Shown in pieces: positions 1 to 6,357 of a stretch of 10,392 nucleotides of DNA (position 1 is the first letter of the stretch; the number at the start of each line of letters is the position of its first letter). The DNA lies in contig NZ_JAHACR010000132.1 of assembly GCF_018375725.1 (NCBI RefSeq), positions 1 to 10,392 on the forward strand. Reading direction: 5' to 3'. The position numbers and the translations under genes were made by a program. Source of the stretch: Burkholderia sp. GTDB lineage: Bacteria > Pseudomonadota > Gammaproteobacteria > Burkholderiales > Burkholderiaceae. The notes under the pieces are model-generated. The model ran no database searches and was not told the DNA's origin. It saw only the letters and a list, made by a program, of their open reading frames with translations.

Positions 1-668
1 TCGACGATCTCGTGAACCCCGACGTGCTGGTTTTCGCTCGAGCCGATGCCACGATCGAATACGTCGGCAAGCGCGGTGGCCATGCATCGACGCCGCAGGA
101 AACGATCATCGCCGCGATGCTCGCGCACCTGCGCGCGGGCCGCAGCGTCGCCCGCCTGAAAGGCGGCGACCCGTTCGTGTTCGGACGCGGCGGCGAGGAA
201 CTGATCGCACTCGGCGCGGCAGGCTTCCCGGTCGAGGTCGTCAACGGCATCACGGCCGGCATTGCCGCGCCTGCGGCGCTGGGGATTCCGGTCACGCACC
301 GCGGCGACGCGCAAGGCGTGATCTTCGTCACCGGCCACGGCGCGGGAGACGACGAGCCGGACTGGCGCGCGCTCGCCGCGACCCGGATGACGCTCGTGAT
401 CTACATGGGGATCCGCCGCCTCGACGCGATCGTTGCCGCGCTGCGCGCCGGCGGTGTGCCGTCCGACATGCCGTGCGCGGCGATCGAGGCCGCCACCCGC
501 CCGACGCAACGCGCCGTGCTGGCGACGCTCGACACGTTGATCGAGCGGGTCGGCGCGACCGGCATCGGGTCGCCTGCGATCGTCGTGATCGGCCGCGTTG
601 CGGCGCTCGCCGCCGATCCCGCCGTGCGCGTCGCGCTCGGCACGACACCGATTGCGGAACGTGCATGA
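1..668 (+). CDS. cobA: Uroporphyrinogen-III C-methyltransferase (SUMT), 5'-partial
   Basis: SUMT transfers two methyl groups from S-adenosylmethionine to uroporphyrinogen III, giving precorrin-2, the entry step of cobalamin (and siroheme) synthesis. Family marks visible are DDLVNP at the very start, YVGKRGG, the signature RLKGGDPFVFGRGGEE (about 154-201) and VNGITAGIAAPAALGIPVTHR (about 240-300), followed by VIFVTGHG. The reading frame is open to the left edge (codons from base 3), so the GTG at 12 is internal. About 20-30 N-terminal residues, including the glycine-rich GPGDP-type loop, lie outside the window. The stop overlaps the next start (ATGA, 665-668), so the gene is translationally coupled to cobE. 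That setting favours cobA over the C-terminal domain of a CysG fusion, since there is no siroheme-type neighbour. Confidence 0.95.
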   Translation, partial: DDLVNPDVLVFARADATIEYVGKRGGHASTPQETIIAAMLAHLRAGRSVARLKGGDPFVFGRGGEELIALGAAGFPVEVVNGITAGIAAPAALGIPVTHRGDAQGVIFVTGHGAGDDEPDWRALAATRMTLVIYMGIRRLDAIVAALRAGGVPSDMPCAAIEAATRPTQRAVLATLDTLIERVGATGIGSPAIVVIGRVAALAADPAVRVALGTTPIAERA

Positions 669-1042
669 TGCGCGTCGCCGTCGGCCTCGGCTTTCGCGCG
701 GACGTCACGGTCGCGCAGTTCGAAGCCGCGATCCGCGCGGCACTCGGCCATTATCCGTCGGCGCAGCCTGCCGTCGTCGCGACGCTCGACGAGAAATCGC
801 GAGCAGCGGCGCTGACGGCGCTGTGTGCGCAATACGGCTGGCCGCTCGTCGCCTTCGGCGCGGCGCAACTCGCGGCCCGGCCCGCACTTTCCGTCAGCGC
901 ACCGTCCGCGGCCGCCCTTGCCCGCTTTGGCATCGCGGGCGTCGCGGAGCCGTGTGCGCAGCTCGCCGCGCCGCACGGCCGTCTGCTCGGCCCGAAATTC
1001 GCACTGGACGGCGTGACGGTCGCGCTCGCCGGCCCGCTCTGA
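665..1042 (+). CDS. cobE: Cobalamin biosynthesis protein CobE (CbiG C-terminal-like)
   Basis: A 125-aa protein of the CobE/CbiG C-terminal family. CobE belongs to the aerobic corrin pathway, but its exact biochemical role is not settled. Visible marks are the N-terminal VAVGLGFRADV strand-loop (residues 4-14), VVATLDEKSRAAAL (37-50), the FGAAQLA segment (64-70), and the C-terminal GIAGVAEPCAQLAA plus LLGPKFALDGVTVALA (89-122). These match the order of conserved blocks in CbiG_C proteins. The start is one of two consecutive ATGs (665 or 668). A GGAA at 656-659 sits at a usable distance from either. The first ATG overlaps the cobA stop, and cobO follows after 28 bp, so the gene lies inside the cob operon. 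Confidence 0.88.
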   Translation: MMRVAVGLGFRADVTVAQFEAAIRAALGHYPSAQPAVVATLDEKSRAAALTALCAQYGWPLVAFGAAQLAARPALSVSAPSAAALARFGIAGVAEPCAQLAAPHGRLLGPKFALDGVTVALAGPL

Positions 1043-1070
1043 CTTCCTTCTTTCGACAGGACTCTCGCCT

Positions 1071-1673
1071 ATGAAAACCGATCCCGACGCCCATCAGCGG
1101 ATGACCGAACGCCGCCGCGCCGGTCATGAGAAAAAACAGGCCGCTGCCGTCAACGAAAAGGGCTTGCTGATCGTCCATACGGGCAACGGCAAGGGCAAGA
1201 GCACCGCCGCATTCGGCATGGCGGTGCGCGTGCTCGGGCACGGCATGCGGCTCGGCGTCGTGCAGTTCATCAAGGGCGCGCTGCATACGTCCGAACGCGA
1301 CTTCCTCGGCTCGGTCGCGAACTGCGATTTCGTCACGATGGGCGACGGCTACACGTGGAACACGCAGAACCGCGATGCCGATATCGCGACCGCGCGCAAG
1401 GGCTGGGACGAGGCGCGCCGGATGATCGAAAGCGGCGATTACCAGATGGTGATCCTCGACGAGCTCAACACCGTGCTGAAGTACGCCTACCTGCCGCTCG
1501 ACGAAGTGCTCGCGACGCTCGCCTCACGCCCGGCTTCGCTGCACGTCGCCGTGACCGGCCGCCATGCGCCCGACGCGCTGATCGATGCCGCCGATCTCGT
1601 GACCGAGATGCGGCTCGTCAAGCATCCGTACAAGGAACAGGGCATCAAGGCGCAACGCGGCGTGGAGTTCTGA
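1071..1673 (+). CDS. cobO: Cob(I)yrinic acid a,c-diamide adenosyltransferase (CobO/BtuR)
   Basis: Transfers the 5'-deoxyadenosyl group of ATP to Co(I) corrinoids, forming the carbon-cobalt bond, and acts in the cytoplasm. At 200 aa it has the usual length for CobO/BtuR. Residues 35-45 (VHTGNGKGKST) carry the family's modified P-loop GNGKGKST. Residues 127-133 (VILDELN) are the Walker-B-like block with D130 and E131, and VTGRHAP (161-167) is another conserved stretch. The basic N-terminal region (about residues 9-24) is typical of BtuR proteins. The ATG has an AGGA at 1058-1061, 9 nt upstream. The stop is 3 bp before the cobB start, so the two are surely co-transcribed. Confidence 0.97.
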   Translation: MKTDPDAHQRMTERRRAGHEKKQAAAVNEKGLLIVHTGNGKGKSTAAFGMAVRVLGHGMRLGVVQFIKGALHTSERDFLGSVANCDFVTMGDGYTWNTQNRDADIATARKGWDEARRMIESGDYQMVILDELNTVLKYAYLPLDEVLATLASRPASLHVAVTGRHAPDALIDAADLVTEMRLVKHPYKEQGIKAQRGVEF

Positions 1674-1676
1674 CCG

Positions 1677-2978
1677 ATGCCCGCCTGTCCCGCGCTGTTT
1701 ATCAGCGCGCCCGCGTCCGGCCAGGGCAAGACCTCGGTCACGGCCGGCCTTGCCCGCCTGCACCGGCGGCTCGGGCGCCGCGTGCGCGTCTTCAAGGCCG
1801 GCCCGGATTTTCTCGATCCGATGCTGCTGGCGCGCGCGAGCGGCGCGAACGTGCATGTCCTCGATCTCGGCATGGTCGGCGAGGCGGGCTGCCGCACACT
1901 GCTCGCCGATGCCGCGCGGGAAGCCGACCTGATTCTGATCGAAGGCGTCATGGGATTGTTCGACGGCACGCCGAGCAGCGCCGATCTCGCGGCGGCCTTC
2001 GGCGTGCCGGTCGCCGCGGTGATTTCCGCGAAGTCGATGGCGCAGACGTTCGCGGCCATTGCCTTCGGCCTCGCCCGGTTTCGCGCGGACGTGCCGTTTC
2101 ATGGCGTGCTCGCGAACCGGGTCGGATCGGCACGCCATGCGGCGTTGCTGCAACAGGCGTTGCCGGACGACCTGCGCTGGCTCGGGCATCTGCCGGCCGA
2201 CGCCGGCATGGCGCTGCCCGAGCGTCATCTCGGCCTGCATCAGCCGGACGATATTGCCGACCTCGACGCGCGGCTGGACCGCGCCGCCGATGCGCTCGCG
2301 ACCACGTCGCTCGCCGAATTGCCGCCCGCGGTAATGTTTATGGCGGCGCCGGCCGCCGAGCCGCTGCCCCGCACGCTTGCGGACAAACGGATCGCCATCG
2401 CGCGAGACGCAGCGTTCTCGTTCATTTACCCGGCGAATCTCGCATTACTCGAAACGCTCGGCGCACGATTGACGTTCTTTTCCCCGCTTGCCGACGAACC
2501 GTTGCCGGATGGCTGCGACGCACTCTATCTGCCGGGCGGCTATCCGGAACTGCATGCCGAGGCGCTCGCCGCGAACCGGCAAAGCGCGCACGCGATCCGC
2601 GCGCATGCGGCGACAGGCAAGCCGATCGTCGCCGAGTGCGGGGGCATGCTGTATCTGTGCGAGTCGCTGACCGGCGTCGACGGCACGACGACGCCCATGC
2701 TCGGGCTGTTGCCTGTCCGCGCGACGATGCAGCGGCGGTTCGCGGGATTGGGAATGCAGCAGCTCGATACGCGCGCCGGGACGATGCGCGGCCATACGTT
2801 CCACTATTCGCGGCTCGACACGCCGTTATCGCCCGCCGCAACGGCAGGCCGCCCGGACGGTGGCGCACAGGGCGAAGCCGTCTATCGGGCCGGACCGATC
2901 GTCGCGAGCTACATGCATATGTATTGGCCGTCCGCTCCGCTTGCGGCGGCGGCGCTGTTCGACGGCGCGTTGTTCTGA
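1677..2978 (+). CDS. cobB: Cobyrinate / hydrogenobyrinate a,c-diamide synthase (CobB/CbiA)
   Basis: ATP- and glutamine-dependent amidation of side-chain carboxylates a and c of the corrin ring. The 433 aa show both expected domains. The N-terminal dethiobiotin-synthetase-like ATPase has the P-loop SAPASGQGKTS (residues 10-20), KAGPDFLDP (about 40-48) and IEGVMGLFDG (about 88-97). The C-terminal class I glutamine amidotransferase domain has YLPGGYPE (about 284-291), the nucleophile Cys321 in AECGGM, GHTFHYS and YMHMYW with the probable catalytic His414. In-frame ATG at 1677 with GGAG at 1664-1667 inside the end of cobO. In the aerobic pathway the substrate is hydrogenobyrinic acid and in the anaerobic one cobyrinic acid. 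The presence of cobE hints at the aerobic form, but this window alone does not prove it. Confidence 0.97.
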   Translation: MPACPALFISAPASGQGKTSVTAGLARLHRRLGRRVRVFKAGPDFLDPMLLARASGANVHVLDLGMVGEAGCRTLLADAAREADLILIEGVMGLFDGTPSSADLAAAFGVPVAAVISAKSMAQTFAAIAFGLARFRADVPFHGVLANRVGSARHAALLQQALPDDLRWLGHLPADAGMALPERHLGLHQPDDIADLDARLDRAADALATTSLAELPPAVMFMAAPAAEPLPRTLADKRIAIARDAAFSFIYPANLALLETLGARLTFFSPLADEPLPDGCDALYLPGGYPELHAEALAANRQSAHAIRAHAATGKPIVAECGGMLYLCESLTGVDGTTTPMLGLLPVRATMQRRFAGLGMQQLDTRAGTMRGHTFHYSRLDTPLSPAATAGRPDGGAQGEAVYRAGPIVASYMHMYWPSAPLAAAALFDGALF

Positions 2979-2993
2979 CCGCGGACGGGACAA

Positions 2994-3015
2994 GGCGGCG
3001 GAGCATCGCGCCGCC
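2994..3015. terminator. Inverted repeat between convergent cobB and amidohydrolase genes
   Basis: Perfect 7-bp stem GGCGGCG / CGCCGCC with an 8-nt loop, lying in the 44 bp between the two convergent stop codons. It has no T-run on either side, so a bidirectional factor-assisted terminator or mRNA 3'-end stabiliser is an inference from position only. Confidence 0.4.
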
Positions 3016-3022
3016 CGGCACC

Positions 3023-4186
3023 TCAGACGAGAAAACCTTCGGCGAGCTTCACCCAGTACGACGCGCCCGTCGCCAGGACCGCGTCGTTGAAGTCGTAGCC
3101 GGGGTTGTGCACCATGCAGCCGCCTTCCCCGTCGCCGTTCCCGATGATCAGGTAGCAGCCCGGCCGTTGTTCCAGCAGGAACGCGAAATCCTCGCTGCCG
3201 GTCAGCGGCCGCATGTCAGCGATCAGGTTCGCGTCGCCGACCCATTCACGCGCGATGCCACGCGCGAACGCCGTCATCCGGTCGTCGTTGACGAGCACCG
3301 GATAGCGGCGCTGGTAATCGATCGTTGCCGTCGCACCGAACACGGCCGCCTGCGCATGCACGACTTCCTGGATGCGGGTCTCGAGCAGGTCGCGCACCTC
3401 GGGCTTCAGCGCACGCACCGACAGGCGCATCTGCGCACGGTCGGGGATGACATTCGGCGCCTCGCCCGCGTGGATCGCGCCGACCGTGATGATCGCCATG
3501 TCGAGCGGCGACACGTTGCGCGACACGATCGTCTGCAAGGCGATCACGATCTGCGCACAGACGACGACCGGATCGATCGCCTTGTGCGGCACCGCGCCGT
3601 GACCGCCGCGTCCCTGCACCTCGACGATCACCGTATCCGACGACGCCATGAACGGCCCCGGCAGGAAGCCGAGCTTTCCGGCGGGGAAGCCCGGCATGTT
3701 GTGCATCGCGAATACCGCATCGCACGGGAACTGCTCGAACAGGCCCTCGTCGAGCATTTTCTTCGCGCCGCCGAGCCCTTCTTCGGCCGGCTGGAAGATC
3801 AGGTTCAGCGTGCCGGAGAAGCGCCGTTCGCGCGCGAGGTGCTTCGCCGCGGCGAGCAGCATCGCCGTATGACCGTCGTGACCGCACGCATGCATCTTGC
3901 CCGGAATCGTGCTCTGGTACGGAAGGCCGGTCGTCTCGTGGATCGGCAGCGCGTCCATGTCGGCGCGCAGGCCAAGACGCTTGCCGCCGTCGCCGACCTG
4001 CATCTGCGCGACGACACCCGTGCCGCCGAGCCCGCGATGCACCGTGTAACCCCAGGCCTGAAGCCGCTCGGCCACGAGGTCGCTCGTTGCGAACTCCTCA
4101 AAGCCCAATTCGGGGTGTGCGTGGATACGGTGCCGAAGGTCGATCATTTCATCGGCGAGGCCTGCGGGAATCACGCTGAATGTCAC
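3023..4186 (-). CDS. M20 family amidohydrolase (hippurate hydrolase / N-acyl-amino acid amidohydrolase type)
   Basis: A 387-aa cytoplasmic metal-dependent hydrolase that cleaves an N-acyl or amide bond of an amino-acid derivative. The exact substrate cannot be read from the sequence. Family features are HRIHAHPELGFEE (19-31), the LRADMDALP block (73-81), HACGHDGHTAML (99-110) with metal ligands C101 and H103, FQPAEEG (131-137) with the catalytic/ligand glutamates 135-136, AMHN with H162, the dimerisation domain GRGGHGAVPHKAIDP (192-206), GGxxxNVIPD-type strand at 240-249, and H360 in CMVHNPGYDFND as the last ligand. All ligands are present, so the enzyme should be active. The start is GTG at 4186, supported by AGGAG on the minus strand (CTCCT at 4195-4199, 8 nt away). 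The gene stands alone and converges on cobB. Confidence 0.93.
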   Translation of the reverse strand: MTFSVIPAGLADEMIDLRHRIHAHPELGFEEFATSDLVAERLQAWGYTVHRGLGGTGVVAQMQVGDGGKRLGLRADMDALPIHETTGLPYQSTIPGKMHACGHDGHTAMLLAAAKHLARERRFSGTLNLIFQPAEEGLGGAKKMLDEGLFEQFPCDAVFAMHNMPGFPAGKLGFLPGPFMASSDTVIVEVQGRGGHGAVPHKAIDPVVVCAQIVIALQTIVSRNVSPLDMAIITVGAIHAGEAPNVIPDRAQMRLSVRALKPEVRDLLETRIQEVVHAQAAVFGATATIDYQRRYPVLVNDDRMTAFARGIAREWVGDANLIADMRPLTGSEDFAFLLEQRPGCYLIIGNGDGEGGCMVHNPGYDFNDAVLATGASYWVKLAEGFLV

Positions 4187-4202
4187 GGTGTCGTCTCCTG
4201 TC

Positions 4203-4220
4203 CGGTCAAATATCGGTCAA
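4203..4220. promoter_or_regulatory. Direct repeat CGGTCAA x2 upstream of the amidohydrolase start
   Basis: CGGTCAA occurs at 4203-4209 and again at 4214-4220, an 11-bp period that puts both copies on roughly the same face of the helix. It lies about 17 bp upstream of the amidohydrolase GTG, in the 218-bp divergent gap shared with the stress protein gene. On the minus strand it reads TTGACCG twice. A regulator site or promoter element is possible, but no matched -10 at the right spacing was found for TTGACC as a -35. Confidence 0.25.
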
Positions 4221-4404
4221 GCATAGTCATTTCATCGACAACCGGACAGACGAAAACGCGTCACGCCAGCAACTTCTGGTTGCCACCCGAGACGCAGCCT
4301 GCCGTACCGTGACCCGGCTCACTATACTGAAATCAGCCGTCCCGGCGCAGACGACGGACGTCGAGCCGGACGACGCAATCGGGCTTCGATGCCGGGAGGA
4401 AGCC

Positions 4405-4941
4405 ATGTTCACGCATCTGCTGGTGCCGACCGACGGATCGGCCCTCTCCGATGCCGCCATCCAGATGGCGGTCAAGCTTGCCAGGGAAAACAAGGCCAGG
4501 CTCACGGCGCTCCATGTCATGCCGCCATTTCACGTGATTACCTACGACACGGAGATGCTCTCCGACACCCAGGCGCGATTCGCCGAAATAGCCGCGCAAA
4601 ACGCGGAAACCTGGCTCGCGGCAGTCGCGCGACAGGCCGGGGAAGCCGGCGTCGAATGCGAAACGGTGGCGGTCACCCGCGACCATCCCTACGAAGCGAT
4701 CATCGACACCGCCACGCAGCGACAGTGCGATCTCGTGGTGATGGCGTCTCATGGGCGAAGCGGCATGCGCGGGTTGCTGATCGGCAGCGAAACGCAGAAA
4801 GTCCTGACGCACAGCGATATCCCCGTCCTCGTCGTCCGTCCGCCGATGTCTTCACGGACCCGTCACCAGACCGAGGCCGGCGAATCAGCCGACACGTCGT
4901 CACCGCAGCCGCCCCAACCATTCATCACGCTGCGCGCATGA
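4405..4941 (+). CDS. Universal stress protein, UspA family
   Basis: A single-domain Usp fold of 178 aa, cytoplasmic and probably dimeric. The family helps cells survive starvation, oxidative or respiratory stress, often by binding ATP. Residues 1-12 (MFTHLLVPTDGS) form the first strand with the nucleotide-contacting Asp10. VVMASHGRSGMRGLLIGS (111-128) is the ATP-binding loop, followed by HSDIPVLVVRP (136-146). The canonical loop is G-2x-G-9x-G-S/T. Here the first glycine is Ala114 while G117, G127 and S128 are kept. About 30 extra polar, Ser/Pro-rich residues follow the Usp domain and look disordered. The frame is open further upstream, but the ATG at 4405 is preceded by GGGAGGA (4394-4400), and the extension has no Usp-like sequence. 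A TATACT at 4323-4328 may be its -10 box, though no good -35 was seen. Confidence 0.95.
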   Translation: MFTHLLVPTDGSALSDAAIQMAVKLARENKARLTALHVMPPFHVITYDTEMLSDTQARFAEIAAQNAETWLAAVARQAGEAGVECETVAVTRDHPYEAIIDTATQRQCDLVVMASHGRSGMRGLLIGSETQKVLTHSDIPVLVVRPPMSSRTRHQTEAGESADTSSPQPPQPFITLRA

Positions 4942-4945
4942 CGAT

Positions 4946-4968
4946 CCGCGCCGGGTCATCCGGCGCGG
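4946..4968. terminator. Strong GC hairpin at convergent gene ends
   Basis: Perfect 9-bp stem CCGCGCCGG / CCGGCGCGG with a 5-nt loop, starting 4 nt after the stress-protein stop and 51 nt beyond the stop of the DUF2909 gene on the other strand. No T-run follows on either strand. Termination of one or both convergent transcripts is inferred from position and stem strength. Confidence 0.5.
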
Positions 4969-5019
4969 CGCGCGACGCACCGGTGCCACGCTCACGCCAA
5001 CTGCGGGCTTGTACCGGCC

Positions 5020-5232
5020 CTATCGCCCGATCGGCAGGCCGGTCGGCTCGATCCAGCCGAACCAGTAAGCAGCCAGCAGGCTCAGGAACAATGTGATCGA
5101 CAGCCCGACGCGAGCCGCGAGCGACCACACCATGCGCTTGGTGGTGCCACGGTCGTGATTCATGAAATACAACGCCGAAATCATGCTTCCGATGATCAGG
5201 ACGAAAGCGGCGGCAACGAGAAAGCTCTTCAT
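5020..5232 (-). CDS. Twin-transmembrane protein, DUF2909 family
   Basis: A 70-aa inner-membrane protein with two hydrophobic helices, about residues 4-24 (FLVAAAFVLIIGSMISALYFM) and 43-60. A short basic loop separates them, and the protein ends in the conserved tail GWIEPTGLPIGR. The HDRGTTKRMVWSLAARVGLS stretch between the helices is the clearest family mark. Function is unknown. In many betaproteobacteria such genes sit among cytochrome c oxidase assembly genes, but no such gene is nearby here. The frame is open to 5370, but the 46 extra residues are Arg-rich and overlap a candidate promoter, and homologues begin at MKSFLV, so 5232 is chosen. No clear ribosome binding site precedes it. Confidence 0.85.
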   Translation of the reverse strand: MKSFLVAAAFVLIIGSMISALYFMNHDRGTTKRMVWSLAARVGLSITLFLSLLAAYWFGWIEPTGLPIGR

Positions 5233-5368
5233 GCTTGACTGGTGTAGCCACGACCGGCAGACGAATCGGCCGACGGGCCAGGGCCCATCGGCGATGCCGC
5301 GGTTGCGGTCAAAAGTAGGTGGTGGAGATGCGTCGCGTGCGAACGGGGCGTCGGCACGCCGAACGCGC

Positions 5369-5398
5369 ATTATTGCATCGAAAGCGCGGCGCAGTTAA
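5369..5398 (-). promoter_or_regulatory. Candidate leftward promoter for the DUF2909 gene
   Basis: On the minus strand, TTAACT (5398-5393, 4/6 of the -35 consensus) and AATAAT (5374-5369, 5/6 of the -10) are separated by 18 bp. Transcription would start near 5362, leaving a leader of about 130 nt before the DUF2909 ATG. The -35 shares bases with the rightward promoter. Confidence 0.45.
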
Positions 5399-5423
5399 CA
5401 GCGTATGATAATGCGGTTATCAT
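5395..5423 (+). promoter_or_regulatory. Candidate rightward promoter for the DUF1275 gene
   Basis: TTAACA (5395-5400) and TATCAT (5418-5423) each match 5 of 6 sigma-70 consensus bases and are exactly 17 bp apart. The predicted start near 5430 leaves about 65 nt of leader to the ATG at 5495 and rules out the in-frame ATGs at 5405 and 5411, which lie inside the promoter. Confidence 0.6.
5405..5423. promoter_or_regulatory. Perfect 19-bp inverted repeat, probable operator
   Basis: ATGATAATGCGGTTATCAT has 7-bp perfect arms around a 5-nt centre. It fills the spacer and the -10 box of the rightward promoter, and is just upstream of the leftward one, a classic position for a repressor. The TGATAA/TTATCA half-sites recall Fur-type sites, but the centre is too long for the standard Fur 7-1-7 arrangement, so the regulator is left unnamed. 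Confidence 0.5.
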
Positions 5424-5494
5424 CAAGCGAACATGCCGGCGCCACGCCGACGATCCCGTTGCCGCCAGTCCGGCAACTCAACGAACGACATCCG

Positions 5495-6256
5495 ATGCCG
5501 GCGCATTACTTCCGAAGTATGGCGGGGAAGGACCGCAGTGAAAGCGCAAACCGTCAACTCGGGTTTTCGCTCGCGTTCATCGCCGGCGCGATCAACGCCG
5601 GCGGATTCCTGGCGGTCAGGCAATACACGTCCCACATGAGCGGCGTCGTGTCGGCGATCGCCGATCAGCTGGCGCTGGGCGATATTCAGCTGGTGCTCGC
5701 GGGCATCGGTTCGCTGGGTTCGTTCATCATCGGGGCCGGCTGCTCCGCGGTGCTCGTCAACTGGGGACGCAGGCGCGGCCTCCACAGCCAGTACGTGCTT
5801 CCTTTGCTGGTCGAGGCCGCGCTGCTCCTGACGTTCGGATTGCTCGGCAGCCATCTCGCGCTGTGGGAGGCCTTTTTCGTACCGGTCACGGTGATCCTGC
5901 TCTGCTTCATCATGGGCTTGCAGAACGCGACGATCACGAAACTGTCCGGCGCCGAGATTCGCACCACGCACATGACGGGAATCGTCACGGATCTCGGCAT
6001 CGAGATGGGCAAGCTCTTTTACTGGAATTCGCCGCGGGTCGGCGCGGACACTCAGGCGGTGATCGCCAACCGTGCCAAGCTGAAAATTCACGCAACGATG
6101 CTGGTTTCGTTCTTCATGGGCGGCGTGACCGGCGCGGCAGGCTTCAAGCATGTCGGCTACGTCTCGACCGTGCCGCTCGCCGCGGTGCTCATTTCGCTGG
6201 CGATCGTGCCGGTGATCGACGACATGCTCGCGTATTTCCGTCGGTCGGATCGCTGA
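5495..6256 (+). CDS. DUF1275 (YoaK-type) integral membrane protein
   Basis: A 253-aa polytopic inner-membrane protein with about six hydrophobic segments (roughly 22-40, 65-88, 100-118, 125-143, 200-216, 224-243). Family blocks are AFIAGAINAGGFL (27-39), YTSHMSGV (44-51), GLQNATITKLSG (141-152) and RTTHMTGIVTDLG (156-168). The TSHMSG and TTHMTG motifs look like the same element in two halves of the protein, suggesting an internal duplication. The molecular role of the family is not established. The start is uncertain: ATG 5495 was preferred because 5405 and 5411 lie inside the promoter. ATG 5519 is the alternative, and neither has a clear ribosome binding site. A small divergent membrane-protein gene shares its control region. 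Confidence 0.88.
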   Translation: MPAHYFRSMAGKDRSESANRQLGFSLAFIAGAINAGGFLAVRQYTSHMSGVVSAIADQLALGDIQLVLAGIGSLGSFIIGAGCSAVLVNWGRRRGLHSQYVLPLLVEAALLLTFGLLGSHLALWEAFFVPVTVILLCFIMGLQNATITKLSGAEIRTTHMTGIVTDLGIEMGKLFYWNSPRVGADTQAVIANRAKLKIHATMLVSFFMGGVTGAAGFKHVGYVSTVPLAAVLISLAIVPVIDDMLAYFRRSDR

Positions 6257-6264
6257 CGCACGGC

Positions 6265-6287
6265 CGGATCGGCGGATCGCCGATCCG
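6265..6287 (+). terminator. Perfect 10-bp hairpin after the DUF1275 gene
   Basis: Arms CGGATCGGCG and CGCCGATCCG around the 3-nt loop GAT, beginning 8 nt after the DUF1275 stop. Position and stem strength fit a terminator or 3'-end stabiliser, but there is no T-run after it. Confidence 0.5.
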
Positions 6288-6318
6288 ATGAAATCACGTT
6301 GCGCATCGAGCGCTGCAT

Positions 6319-6324
6319 TATAAT
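6319..6324 (+). promoter_or_regulatory. Consensus -10 box upstream of the ribbon-helix-helix gene
   Basis: A perfect TATAAT in a short AT-rich patch, 33 bp before the ATG at 6358. No good -35 is found at 16-18 bp (TTGCGC at 6299-6304 is only 14 bp away), so an activator or weak core promoter is possible. A start near 6331 would leave a leader of about 26 nt. Confidence 0.45.
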
Positions 6325-6357
6325 TTGATTAACATATTTGCCCGGCCCTTTCCCGCA

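Noticed and set aside
1..1070. Cobalamin riboswitch
   Set aside because: None was seen in the window; if present it would be upstream of the operon, which begins before base 1.
1487..2240. Long minus-strand frames opposite cobO and cobB
   Set aside because: Low-complexity Arg/Ala translation, no ribosome binding site, fully antisense to conserved genes.
1355..4312. Very long (985-codon) plus-strand open frame across cobO, cobB and the amidohydrolase gene
   Set aside because: It is extremely Arg/Ala-rich with no domain, overlaps three well-identified genes in other frames or strand, and is the usual shadow of GC-biased third codon positions.
4180..4404. N-terminal extension of the universal stress protein by 75 codons
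   Set aside because: The extension has no Usp similarity, and the ATG at 4405 has a strong GGGAGGA upstream and begins exactly at the Usp fold.
5233..5370. 46-residue extension of the DUF2909 protein
   Set aside because: Arg/Pro-rich, no membrane segment, and reaches the candidate -10 box of the gene; the family begins at MKSFLV.
6325..6357. TTG start for the ribbon-helix-helix protein
   Set aside because: The codon directly abuts the TATAAT box, so it would lie upstream of the transcription start.
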